23,261 nucleotides of DNA, from assembly GCA_025362705.1 (NCBI GenBank), contig JANYFH010000133.1:1-23261 (forward strand), in the 5' to 3' direction. Source of the DNA: Betaproteobacteria bacterium. GTDB lineage: Bacteria > Pseudomonadota > Gammaproteobacteria > Burkholderiales > Usitatibacteraceae. Made by a program: the position numbers and the translations under genes. The notes under the pieces are model-generated. The model saw only the letters and a program-made list of their open reading frames with translations. It did no database searches and had not been told where the DNA came from. Of this stretch, positions 6,878-13,910 are shown piece by piece; position 1 is the first letter of the stretch; each line of letters opens with the position of its first letter.

Positions 6878-7810
6878 GTGGCAACGGAGCTTCGCATTCT
6901 CGGCCGTCATCAGGCCGATGAGCATGACACCAGTTTTACGTACAACGGCGTGACGTTTTCGCAGGACAACCTGCACACTTTCGCCGGGCTGAATGCCGTC
7001 GATACGCGTGACTTCGTAGAACAGACATTTGCCTGTTTGCGTGATCATCATCAGGTATGCGCCCGCATGGGAGCGTACAAACCGCGCACCAGTCCATATT
7101 CGTTTCAGGGCATGGGTAGCGAGTGTCTGCCTTGGGTTTTTGAGTTTGCAGGTAAGTATGGCATCAAGGTGATTTCGATGGAGGTCACCTCTGAGGCGCA
7201 TGTTGATGAGATCAAGGCCGCACTTTTGCAAACGGGAAATCCGACTGGCGTAATGCTGCAAATCGGTACGCGAAACACGCAGAATTTTGAATTGCTCAAA
7301 GCGGTTGGTCGTCAGCGCGAACTGCCTATTTTATTGAAGCGCGGTTTTGGCATTACGCTGGATGAATCGCTGATGGCTGCCGAATATTGCGCCTCCGAGG
7401 GCAACACCAAAATCGTGTTTGGCTTGCGTGGTATGAAAACCAACTTTGGCGATCCGCATCGCAACCTCATTGATTTTGGCCACGTTCCCGTGGTGCACCG
7501 TTTGACACGCATGCCGGTGTGCGTCGATCCCTCGCATTCGGTGGGTATTCGCGCCGCGTCGCCGAACGGGATACTCGATGTCTTTCACGTTGCCGCGCAA
7601 GGTGTCATTGCGGGGGCGAATATGTTGCTGGTTGACATGCACCCGAATCCTAAAAAAGCACTGGTCGATGGAGCGCAGGCAATAACGTTACAGGAATTGC
7701 CGTATTTTCTGGAAGACATCGCCATCGCGAGAGAAGCCTATGAGAAACGACGCGCACTTGCTGCGAGGGTATCTGGCGCAGGACTGAAGGATGTGAGCAG
7801 AGCGGCTTGA
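6878..7810 (+). CDS. Divergent DAHP-synthase I-beta/KDO8P-synthase-like protein
   Basis: A 310-residue protein starting at GTG, with AGGAG five bases upstream, two bases after the aroG stop. It resembles I-beta DAHP synthases: GAYKPRTSPYSFQG (65-78), LQIGTRNTQNF (127-137), LLKRGF (152-157) and CVDPSHSVG (215-223). However, the segment that is GPCAVES in that family reads AGLNAVDT (36-43), so the metal-ligand Cys is Asn39. The metal-ligand Glu is Asp253 (VDMHPNP), and the conserved CERG reads GLRG (182-185). His220 and Asp264 are kept. The Cys-to-Asn change is the one known from metal-independent KDO8P synthases. It may be a metal-independent synthase, an enzyme with another substrate, or a regulatory relic; retained substrate-binding motifs argue against simple decay. 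It shares the aroG attenuator. Confidence 0.8.
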   Translation: MATELRILGRHQADEHDTSFTYNGVTFSQDNLHTFAGLNAVDTRDFVEQTFACLRDHHQVCARMGAYKPRTSPYSFQGMGSECLPWVFEFAGKYGIKVISMEVTSEAHVDEIKAALLQTGNPTGVMLQIGTRNTQNFELLKAVGRQRELPILLKRGFGITLDESLMAAEYCASEGNTKIVFGLRGMKTNFGDPHRNLIDFGHVPVVHRLTRMPVCVDPSHSVGIRAASPNGILDVFHVAAQGVIAGANMLLVDMHPNPKKALVDGAQAITLQELPYFLEDIAIAREAYEKRRALAARVSGAGLKDVSRAA

Positions 7811-8757
7811 TGATGTTGCGCCGTGTGAGGGCGTTGGGTTTATCTGTTTTTCTTGCGTCTTCGCTCTTCAGCGTTGCGGTATGCGCTGCGCCCGTCGTTG
7901 TCATCGACCCGGGTGTTCCGGCGTCGCCAATTATTGACGATGACGGTCGTGCCATATTATTGACCGTATTTGCACGACGGGTTGTCACATTGGCACCGTC
8001 GCTGACAGAACTCATGTACGCCGCAGGTGCAAACGAGAAGCTGGTCGGGGTTTCGGCATACAGTGACTTTCCGGAATCGGCACGGCATAAGCCCCAGGTT
8101 GCGGATGCCTCTGGTGTTTCATTCGAAGCTTTGCTCGCGTTGAAGCCGGATTTGGTTTTGGCGTGGAAGGGCGGCACCCGTCCAGCCGATGTGGTACGGC
8201 TCGAATCACTTGGCATCAGGGTATTCGTGATTGAAATTCGCACTCTCGCCGATGTTCCGCGCGCGGTGAGAACCATTGGCAAGCTAGTCGGCAGGCCAAA
8301 ATTCGTCAATACACCTGAGCACTTTGCCTCGGCTTTTGAAACGTCGCTGGCGAAAATGCAACATGCGAATCTTGGTAAGACCACACTTAATGTTTTTTTC
8401 GAAATTTCACAAATGCCATTGATCACGGTGAACGGCAAACACTTCATTTCCGAAGTTGTAAAACTTTGCGGTGGCGAGAATGTTTTTTCCGATGTCGCGC
8501 AGATGGTAATTGAGCCGTCGCGCGAGGAGTTGTTGAAACGTGGCGCAGGTGTAATATTGCGACCAGCGTCAATTCATAAAGATATCGCGCGCGACAAGGC
8601 ACTGTATGCGGGTCTTGAAGCCTACCGCAGTGGCAGAATTTACCCTTTGAACGGTGACTGGATACTGCGTCCCGGCCCGCGTGTATTGCTGGCAGCTGAG
8701 GAAATTTGTACGACGCTGGATCAGGTGCGTACCGGCATGGCGGTGCGCAAAAAGTAA
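7810..8757 (+). CDS. btuF: BtuF-like cobalamin-binding protein (ABC transporter)
   Basis: A 315-residue protein with a hydrophobic signal peptide (GLSVFLASSLFSVAVCAA), so periplasmic. The mature part has the helical-backbone metal/corrinoid receptor fold: RRVVTLAPSLTELMYAAGA, YSDFPESARHKPQVAD and LLALKPDLVLAW are the usual BtuF signatures, and FISEVVKLCGGENVF falls in the C-terminal lobe. BtuF delivers vitamin B12 to the BtuCD importer; neither btuC nor btuD is in the window. Iron-siderophore receptors of the same fold are the main alternative. The ATG at 7810 overlaps the previous stop by one base, so it is coupled to the two synthase genes; a cobalamin gene at the end of an aromatic operon is unexpected. 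No cobalamin riboswitch was seen upstream. Confidence 0.85.
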   Translation: MMLRRVRALGLSVFLASSLFSVAVCAAPVVVIDPGVPASPIIDDDGRAILLTVFARRVVTLAPSLTELMYAAGANEKLVGVSAYSDFPESARHKPQVADASGVSFEALLALKPDLVLAWKGGTRPADVVRLESLGIRVFVIEIRTLADVPRAVRTIGKLVGRPKFVNTPEHFASAFETSLAKMQHANLGKTTLNVFFEISQMPLITVNGKHFISEVVKLCGGENVFSDVAQMVIEPSREELLKRGAGVILRPASIHKDIARDKALYAGLEAYRSGRIYPLNGDWILRPGPRVLLAAEEICTTLDQVRTGMAVRKK

Positions 8758-8759
8758 GG

Positions 8760-9620
8760 CTAAAACTCTTCCCGCACCCGCAAATAACTGGCGAATCGTG
8801 GTGTGCCGTTCGCGGTAAAGCCGCGATATGTATACGTGATAATCGCGCCGACTCGTGGCGGGTTTTTCCTCACATCGTCGCTGAATCCGGTGCCGATGTT
8901 GAAGCGTTTGCCATTAGGCATTTCCAGGCGCAATGCACCCATTTGGCCGGTATATTTGCCTTTGCCGGCGAGCTGTTCGATGACCTTTGCTTCCGTGTCT
9001 TCCAGCGGTTTCATCTTGAGCAGTACGTCGCTGCGACCGGTCACGTAGCTGGCGTCAGCCAGATGCAGCATCAGACCTTCCGCGCCGCCATTAACCGCTT
9101 CGGAAAACTTGCGTTTTAAGGCTGCGCGATCGGCAACTCGATACTGTTCCACCGCAATCAGTTGCGGCCAGTTCACTTTGGCAACAATTTCGCGTATTCG
9201 CAAGTAGCGCTCGGCGAACGTGCCCTCGCCATCAGGATTTTCAAACACCATGTATTTGATCTGCCGCCAGTCTTCATCCACGGGTGAGGCTTTGCGTACG
9301 AAACCCGAGAGTTGCTCGAACCCGCCGCGTGCCAGCCACAATTCACCATCCAGTTTTTCGTCAGGCAATTTGGCGATAAACCACGCTGGCGCATTGACGG
9401 CGCGGCCGCTGCGAAAGCGTAACGTTTTGCCATCCCAGATGGCGCGCACACCATCGTACTTTTCACTCACCAGATACGCGGCGGGGTCGATGCCTGGCTT
9501 AAGCACATTGGCCAACAGAATAGCTGTTGGCTGGTTTGCATGAGCGAAAGTCGCAACAAGCAGGCCGCCAAGCAAAACAATGGCTAGCTGAAAGTGGACT
9601 TGAAATCTGCGCGATTGCAT
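8760..9620 (-). CDS. ligE: Exported ATP-dependent DNA ligase (LigE type)
   Basis: A 286-residue protein from an ATG at 9620. Residues 1-28 (charged MQSRRF, hydrophobic LAIVLLGGLLVATF, AHA) form a signal peptide, so it is predicted to be periplasmic. The nucleotidyltransferase core has the adenylated lysine K54 in EKYDGVR, then DGELW (91-95), EGLML, and LLKMKP of motif V, ending in an OB fold. Small exported Lig E enzymes in Gram-negative bacteria seal nicks in ATP-dependent fashion and have been linked to extracellular DNA and uptake. The frame continues upstream to 9695, but that would overlap the anti-sigma gene and bury the signal peptide, so I take the internal ATG. It follows the anti-sigma gene by 34 bases on the same strand. 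Its stop is two bases from that of btuF (convergent). Confidence 0.9.
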   Translation of the reverse strand: MQSRRFQVHFQLAIVLLGGLLVATFAHANQPTAILLANVLKPGIDPAAYLVSEKYDGVRAIWDGKTLRFRSGRAVNAPAWFIAKLPDEKLDGELWLARGGFEQLSGFVRKASPVDEDWRQIKYMVFENPDGEGTFAERYLRIREIVAKVNWPQLIAVEQYRVADRAALKRKFSEAVNGGAEGLMLHLADASYVTGRSDVLLKMKPLEDTEAKVIEQLAGKGKYTGQMGALRLEMPNGKRFNIGTGFSDDVRKNPPRVGAIITYTYRGFTANGTPRFASYLRVREEF

Positions 9621-9654
9621 TTTCTGCGCGATGAACAGTAGCTGGACGCGACCG

Positions 9655-10386
9655 CTAAATCGGCGGCTGCGGCTGTTTCGATGGCATGTGCGCAATCGCG
9701 CCTTTGCACATCACGCTGCCTGTTGGCTGGCCGGTCGGTGATCCTCCTGGCGGTTCTTTCGAGACAGCAAACACAAGTCCGCCGGAAAGTTTTTCATCCA
9801 TGCCAACCAGCACCAACTTGGTTTCGCCCGTGTCATTGATGACACCCAGCGAGCGTGGCGCGCCTTCCTTTGGTACCACCCACAGTTGCAATGCCATGCC
9901 GTTCATGGTTTTCCATGGCTTGACCATTTTCACCATCAGCATTCCCGATTTTGGCTGCTCGATGAAGACGCGTGCGACGTTATTGTCTTCGGCGAGAACG
10001 GCGGTCAGCATCGGGCTTTGATCAGCGGGTTTAGCCAAAAATACTGCGGCCACCAAGGCAGCGGCCAAGCCGCATGCGCCAAGACCAAAAGCGCGCCAAA
10101 AGGCGAGACTCTCCCATAGACCGCCGGATTTCTTGTCAGCGTTTGTAGCCGCGCTTGAGCCATCGATGCGCGATTCGATTTTTTTCCACACCCGGGCGTG
10201 TGGCGTTACCGGAAGCAACCGCTCGGTCAAGGGGTTCAAATGCGCTTCCCACTGCGCCACGTCTGAGCGCAAAGCGGCATCACGTTGCAAGTAGTCTTCA
10301 AAGCGTCGGCGGGCAGCGCCTTTCAGCGTACCGAGCACATATTCGGATGCCAGCTTGCTGCGGAGTTCGGGGTTGCCAAGTTTCAT
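9655..10386 (-). CDS. RskA-type anti-sigma factor
   Basis: A 243-residue membrane protein. The N-terminal cytoplasmic part (SEYVLGTLKGAARRRFEDYLQRD) is the usual sigma-binding domain of the RskA/RsiK group, followed by a single membrane helix at about 98-118 (FGLGACGLAAALVAAVFLA) and a periplasmic domain with LQLWVVPKEGAPRSLGV, typical of the RskA C-terminal domain. It is expected to hold the neighbouring ECF sigma factor inactive until a periplasmic signal triggers release. The ATG at 10386 overlaps the sigma stop as ATGA, indicating translational coupling and 1:1 production. An ATG 12 bases upstream is in frame but less likely. The zinc-binding HxxxCxxC motif of other anti-sigma factors is absent. 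Confidence 0.88.
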   Translation of the reverse strand: MKLGNPELRSKLASEYVLGTLKGAARRRFEDYLQRDAALRSDVAQWEAHLNPLTERLLPVTPHARVWKKIESRIDGSSAATNADKKSGGLWESLAFWRAFGLGACGLAAALVAAVFLAKPADQSPMLTAVLAEDNNVARVFIEQPKSGMLMVKMVKPWKTMNGMALQLWVVPKEGAPRSLGVINDTGETKLVLVGMDEKLSGGLVFAVSKEPPGGSPTGQPTGSVMCKGAIAHMPSKQPQPPI

Positions 10387-10958
10387 GATTCGAGGCACCC
10401 CTTTAGCTTAAGCAGTCCGCGTCGAATATGCGTTTTCACGGTTCCCAGGGGTTTACCTAGATGGCTGGCAACTTCCGAGTGCGAAAGCCCTTGAAAAAAA
10501 GCCAGCGAAATCGTTTGTTGCTGTTCACCATCGAGACCTTTCATACAACGTTCGATTTTTACTTGATCACGACGCGCGACCAGCTGGTCATCGGGGCCCG
10601 GGCGTTCGTCTTCCATGTTGACCGCAAAAAAATCATCCTCGTCCTGCACTTCCAGGAACGGACGACGAACGATATCGAGACTGCGATTGCGCACGATCGC
10701 CGTCATCCATGTCATGGGTGCAGATTGGGCTACGGCGTATTTGGTGGCGTTATTCCAGATGTTCACAAAGCTGTCCTGCAAAACCTCTTCGGCGATATGC
10801 CGCTCACGGACTATACGAAGCGAAACGGCAAACAGTTTCGATTTTGTTGCTTCATACAAATCCGCGAACGCTGCGCGATTACCCAACCCGGCTTGCGCCA
10901 GCAGGGCGGCAAGCCTTTCGTTGAGGACATTGGGTGCGGCCGGAGACAGATTTGCCAT
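10383..10958 (-). CDS. ECF-type RNA polymerase sigma factor (SigK-like)
   Basis: A 191-residue sigma-70 family protein. Region 2 is AFADLYEATKSKLFAVSLRI through AEEVLQDSFVNIWNNA and PMTWMTAIVRNRSLDIVRR. Region 4 is FFQGLSHSEVASHLGKPLGTVKTHIRRGLLKLKG, a clear helix-turn-helix. There is no region 1.1 or 3, as usual for extracytoplasmic-function factors. Several in-frame starts exist (11015, 10973, 10958); none has a good Shine-Dalgarno. I choose 10958 because it lies four bases after the stop of the upstream adenosyltransferase gene, fitting coupled translation, and still includes all of region 2. It is directly followed by its presumed anti-sigma factor. Confidence 0.9.
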   Translation of the reverse strand: MANLSPAAPNVLNERLAALLAQAGLGNRAAFADLYEATKSKLFAVSLRIVRERHIAEEVLQDSFVNIWNNATKYAVAQSAPMTWMTAIVRNRSLDIVRRPFLEVQDEDDFFAVNMEDERPGPDDQLVARRDQVKIERCMKGLDGEQQQTISLAFFQGLSHSEVASHLGKPLGTVKTHIRRGLLKLKGCLES

Positions 10959-10962
10959 TTTG

Positions 10963-11526
10963 TCAGTGCGCATTCGAAGGGGAGGGAAGCCGTTGCCAGC
11001 AAACATCGGCGACACCGGCGTGACGGTTCAGGGTTCGCGCCAGTATGAACAGAAAATCTGAGAGGCGATTCAAGTATTGGAGCGCAAGCGGTGAAACCGA
11101 TTCAGTTTGGGCGAGGCCGACCAGCGCACGCTCGGCGCGACGCGCGACCGTTCGGGCAATGTGACAGCATGAGGCGGCACGCGATCCTCCTGGCAAAATA
11201 AATTCCTTCAGCGGCTGAAGGCTGGAATTGAGGGCGTTGATTTCATCATCGAGAAACATGACATGCGCATTGGTCACTGCACTGTGACCGGGAATGCAGA
11301 CTTCTCCGCCAAGATCAAAAAGGTCGTTCTGGATACGAATCAGCGTCTTGCGGGCCGCGTCTGGCAGAGGCTCGGTGAGCAATAGCCCCAGTGCGCTGGC
11401 GAGTTCGTCGATATCACCCATCGCAGCAATGCGCGGGGCGCTTTTCTTCGTTCGCGTACCGTCGCCAAGACCGGTAGTACCATCGTCCCCGGTGCGCGTA
11501 GTAATCTTTGTCAGTCGATTGCCCAT
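10963..11526 (-). CDS. pduO: Cob(I)alamin adenosyltransferase, PduO type
   Basis: A 187-residue protein with the PduO-family signatures: KITTRTGDDGTTGLGDG near the N-terminus (ATP binding), AAMGDIDELASALG, FDLGGEVCIPG and the closing PGGSRAASCCHIARTVARRAERA followed by YLNRLSDFLFILAR. It transfers adenosine from ATP to reduced corrinoids to make adenosylcobalamin. It heads a compact set on the minus strand with the ECF sigma factor, anti-sigma and exported ligase. The coding strand has a perfect TATAAT at 11538-11533, six bases before the ATG and no Shine-Dalgarno, so the message may be leaderless. The BtuF-like gene is only about 2.2 kb away on the other strand. Confidence 0.93.
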   Translation of the reverse strand: MGNRLTKITTRTGDDGTTGLGDGTRTKKSAPRIAAMGDIDELASALGLLLTEPLPDAARKTLIRIQNDLFDLGGEVCIPGHSAVTNAHVMFLDDEINALNSSLQPLKEFILPGGSRAASCCHIARTVARRAERALVGLAQTESVSPLALQYLNRLSDFLFILARTLNRHAGVADVCWQRLPSPSNAH

Positions 11527-11532
11527 CGCAGA

Positions 11533-11562
11533 ATTATAAGTGCTTCGGTCTCAAATTTGAGA
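11533..11562 (-). promoter_or_regulatory. Probable -10 box and palindromic operator upstream of pduO
   Basis: On the minus strand TATAAT (11538-11533) lies six bases before the pduO ATG. The perfect 14-base palindrome TCTCAAATTTGAGA (11549-11562) covers the place where the -35 would be. The same half site TCTCAAAT recurs at 11626-11633, toward accA. This suggests a regulator-binding site over the promoter. The regulator is unknown. Confidence 0.45.
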
Positions 11563-11692
11563 TTAAGGTTCGTGCCGAGGACCCGCTGCGCGTGGGTCGT
11601 CACTCACACATTGAACGGCTCGCAATCTCAAATGGCGCTCCCACTGCCGGACTTGGTATGATTGGCGATTAAGAAACCAGCGCACAATCTGA

Positions 11693-12667
11693 ATGACCCC
11701 ACAAAAATTCAATTTTCTCGATTTTGAGCAGCCGATTGCCGAGCTGGAAAGCAAGATCGAAGAACTGCGCTTTGTGCAGGACGATTCTGCCGTCGATATT
11801 TCGGCCGAAATCGAAAAGCTTGCCAAGAAGAGCCAGATACTCACTAAAGACATATACGCCAAGCTTTCGGCATGGCAGATTTCGCAGGTGGCGCGTCATC
11901 CGCAGCGGCCATACACGCTCGATTACATCAGCATGATGATGACGGATTTTGAGGAGTTGCACGGCGACCGCAGCTTTGGTGAAGACCCTGCCATCGTCGG
12001 GGGCCTGGCGCGATTCAATGGCCAGACGGTGATGGTGATGGGACAGCAAAAAGGTCGTGACACCAAGGAGCGCCAGTTTCGCAATTTTGGCATGCCGAAA
12101 CCGGAAGGCTATCGCAAGGCATTGCGCTTGATGAAGCTCGCTGAAAAATTTGGCGTGCCCATTGTGTCGCTGGTCGATACGCCCGGCGCATATCCCGGTG
12201 TGGGTGCGGAAGAGCGCGGGCAATCGGAGGCGATCGGACACAATCTCTACGTACTTTCCGGCCTGCGCGTACCGATTGTGTGTACCATCATCGGCGAAGG
12301 CGGATCTGGCGGCGCGTTGGCCATTGCCATCGGCGACGTCACCTACATGTTGCAGTATTCGACCTACTCGGTGATCACGCCTGAGGGATGTGCGGCCATT
12401 CTGTGGAAGGATTCGACTAGGGCACCTGAGGCGGCTGAGGCGTTGGGCATTACCGCGCCAAAACTGAAAGCGCTTGGCTTGGTGGATAAGATCCTCAACG
12501 AACCTTTGGGCGGCGCGCACCGCGATCCACAAGCGATGGCGATGACATTGAAGAAAGCGATTGCTGATTCCCTGAAAACGCTCTCGGAAAAATCCGTGGA
12601 TAAGATCGTGCAGGAACGGCAGAAGAAACTGCTGGAGTTTGGGCGCTTTAAGGAACTGGTAGAGTAG
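11693..12667 (+). CDS. accA: Acetyl-CoA carboxylase, carboxyltransferase subunit alpha
   Basis: A 324-residue protein matching AccA over its whole length. It begins FNFLDFEQPIAELESKI, and carries DRSFGEDPAIVGGLARFNG, VDTPGAYPGVGAEERGQSEAI, and GEGGSGGALAIAIGD with VITPEGCAAILWK, the crotonase-fold core that binds biotin and CoA. With AccD it transfers the carboxyl group from biotin to acetyl-CoA, the first step of fatty acid synthesis, in the cytosol. A TATGAT at 11657-11662 may be the -10. No Shine-Dalgarno is seen before the ATG. It is divergent from pduO, and in many proteobacteria accA lies next to tilS, as here. Confidence 0.97.
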   Translation: MTPQKFNFLDFEQPIAELESKIEELRFVQDDSAVDISAEIEKLAKKSQILTKDIYAKLSAWQISQVARHPQRPYTLDYISMMMTDFEELHGDRSFGEDPAIVGGLARFNGQTVMVMGQQKGRDTKERQFRNFGMPKPEGYRKALRLMKLAEKFGVPIVSLVDTPGAYPGVGAEERGQSEAIGHNLYVLSGLRVPIVCTIIGEGGSGGALAIAIGDVTYMLQYSTYSVITPEGCAAILWKDSTRAPEAAEALGITAPKLKALGLVDKILNEPLGGAHRDPQAMAMTLKKAIADSLKTLSEKSVDKIVQERQKKLLEFGRFKELVE

Positions 12668-12691
12668 CACACGCATATTTATGTGAAACAC

Positions 12692-12746
12692 CAGCATTGG
12701 TCGGCCTTTCAGGATAAAAATGCTTTGTAAGCCGCGCCAATGCTTG
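12692..12746. repeat. Imperfect inverted repeat downstream of accA
   Basis: AGCATTGG with CGGC (about 12693-12705) pairs with GCCG and CCAATGCT (12731-12745) around a 25-base loop, with a small bulge. It lacks a T-run, so it is not a standard terminator. The right arm recurs in degenerate form at 5339-5363, which suggests a dispersed palindromic element. Confidence 0.5.
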
Positions 12747-12806
12747 GATTTGATCATTTACTCCTGATTCGTGCAGCGTAATCCTGGAACGTCGGATTCA
12801 CGCAAA

Positions 12807-12832
12807 CCTGGATTGCGTTTCGCGGTTCCGGG
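12807..12832. repeat. REP-like imperfect palindrome before tilS
   Basis: CCTGGATTGCG, a three-base turn and CGCGGTTCCGGG form an imperfect hairpin followed by GCTACAAGG. It resembles the short extragenic palindromes (CCGGATTGCG...CCGGGCTAC) common in proteobacteria. Only one copy is in the window, so the repeat nature is inferred. Confidence 0.4.
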
Positions 12833-12878
12833 CTACAAGGATTCGAGTCGTTCCCGTTGCTCAAGCACCTGCATCACA

Positions 12879-13823
12879 ATGCTTTTAACCACTGTTGACA
12901 GCTTTTTTCGACGCCATTCGCTGGAAGACGCGCGCGTCTGCATCGCGCTGTCTGGCGGTATGGATTCGATCGTCCTGCTGGATGCCGTCGATCAACTCAG
13001 GGCATCCTTTCGCCTCGATGTTCACGCGATTCACGTGCATCATGGGTTGAGTCCTAACGCGGATTCGTGGGCTGAGTATTGTGCAGCGTTTTGTAGTTTG
13101 AGAAACATCGCACTCACGACGAAAAAAGTTGATGTGGACAGGCGTTCACCAGCCGGCCTGGAAGGTTCCGCGCGCGCCGCACGCTATGCCGCTTTTGCGG
13201 ATGAAGGATCACCTTTTATATTGCTCGCACAACACGCCGACGATCAAGCTGAAACAGTGCTGCACCAATTGCTGCGCGGGACTGGATTAAGAGGCCTCGC
13301 CGGGATGGGCGAAGTGCGGGTGACTTCCCGGAATCAGACCATGCTTCGCCCGCTACTAACGGTCTCGCGCGACGAAATTGAGACGTTCGCACGCGAGCGC
13401 GACCTGAAATGGATCGAAGACGAATCCAACGACGATACCAACTTCACGAGAAATTTTCTGCGTCATGAGATCACGCCGCGATTGGCACAGCGCTTCCCGC
13501 ATTACCGGTCCTCGCTTGCACGCGCGGCGCGGCACGCGAGCGAGGCAGATGAGATGCTCGAGGCATTGGCGAAAATCGATTTGCAATGGGACGGCGAAAA
13601 CGCATTTTCGCAATCGCTCGATTCATTGCCCGCGCCGCGCCAAATCAACGCGCTTTATCATTGGCTCATATGGCAAAAGGTCGCGCCGCCATCGCAATTG
13701 CAGTTGGCCGATTGGGCTTCCCAATTATTTCGTGTGAGCCCTGAGGGAAAACCGCAGCTCGCAGGCGGTCACGATTTTGTCATCCGCCGCACCAACAATC
13801 GCCTGACACTACAACCAAAATAG
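12879..13823 (+). CDS. tilS: tRNA(Ile)-lysidine synthetase TilS
   Basis: A 314-residue protein from the ATG at 12879. The PP-loop ATP-binding motif SGGMDS is at residues 25-30, followed by HVHHGLSPNADSWAEYC and the family block HADDQAETVLHQLLRGTGLRGLAGM, then ESNDDTNFTRNFLRHEI. TilS converts the wobble cytidine of the AUA-reading tRNA-Ile to lysidine and is normally essential. The protein has the catalytic and substrate-binding domains but ends at about the point where the extra C-terminal domain of the longer E. coli enzyme would begin. An upstream in-frame GTG at 12771 would add 36 residues reading through the REP-like palindrome, and is rejected. No Shine-Dalgarno is visible. Confidence 0.93.
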   Translation: MLLTTVDSFFRRHSLEDARVCIALSGGMDSIVLLDAVDQLRASFRLDVHAIHVHHGLSPNADSWAEYCAAFCSLRNIALTTKKVDVDRRSPAGLEGSARAARYAAFADEGSPFILLAQHADDQAETVLHQLLRGTGLRGLAGMGEVRVTSRNQTMLRPLLTVSRDEIETFARERDLKWIEDESNDDTNFTRNFLRHEITPRLAQRFPHYRSSLARAARHASEADEMLEALAKIDLQWDGENAFSQSLDSLPAPRQINALYHWLIWQKVAPPSQLQLADWASQLFRVSPEGKPQLAGGHDFVIRRTNNRLTLQPK

Positions 13824-13834
13824 CGGTCAAAACC

Positions 13835-13864
13835 GTGACTTAGCCCCCAGAATCGTGCTAAAAT
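13835..13864 (+). promoter_or_regulatory. Possible promoter of ndk
   Basis: GTGACT (13835-13840) and TAAAAT (13859-13864) with an 18-base spacer lie in the 87-base gap after tilS, giving a leader of about 40 bases. The -10 is good and the -35 fair. Confidence 0.35.
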
Positions 13865-13910
13865 TCAATGTTTTCATCAAGTTATCAAGGTTTTCTAAAA
13901 GGATTTTTAC

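Noticed and set aside
7560..7810. Cobalamin riboswitch upstream of btuF, or upstream of pduO at 11527-11692
   Set aside because: btuF overlaps the preceding gene and neither region shows the conserved B12-box wording or room for the fold with a start-site sequestering arm.
8740..8780. Shared terminator between convergent btuF and ligE
   Set aside because: The stops are two bases apart and no hairpin with a T-run on either strand is visible.
11669..12757. 362-codon open frame on the minus strand opposite accA
   Set aside because: Antisense to a complete accA; composition is rich in His, Arg and Leu as in shadow frames, with no motif.
12771..12878. Longer TilS starting at GTG 12771
   Set aside because: The extra 36 residues have no TilS likeness and run through the REP-like palindrome.
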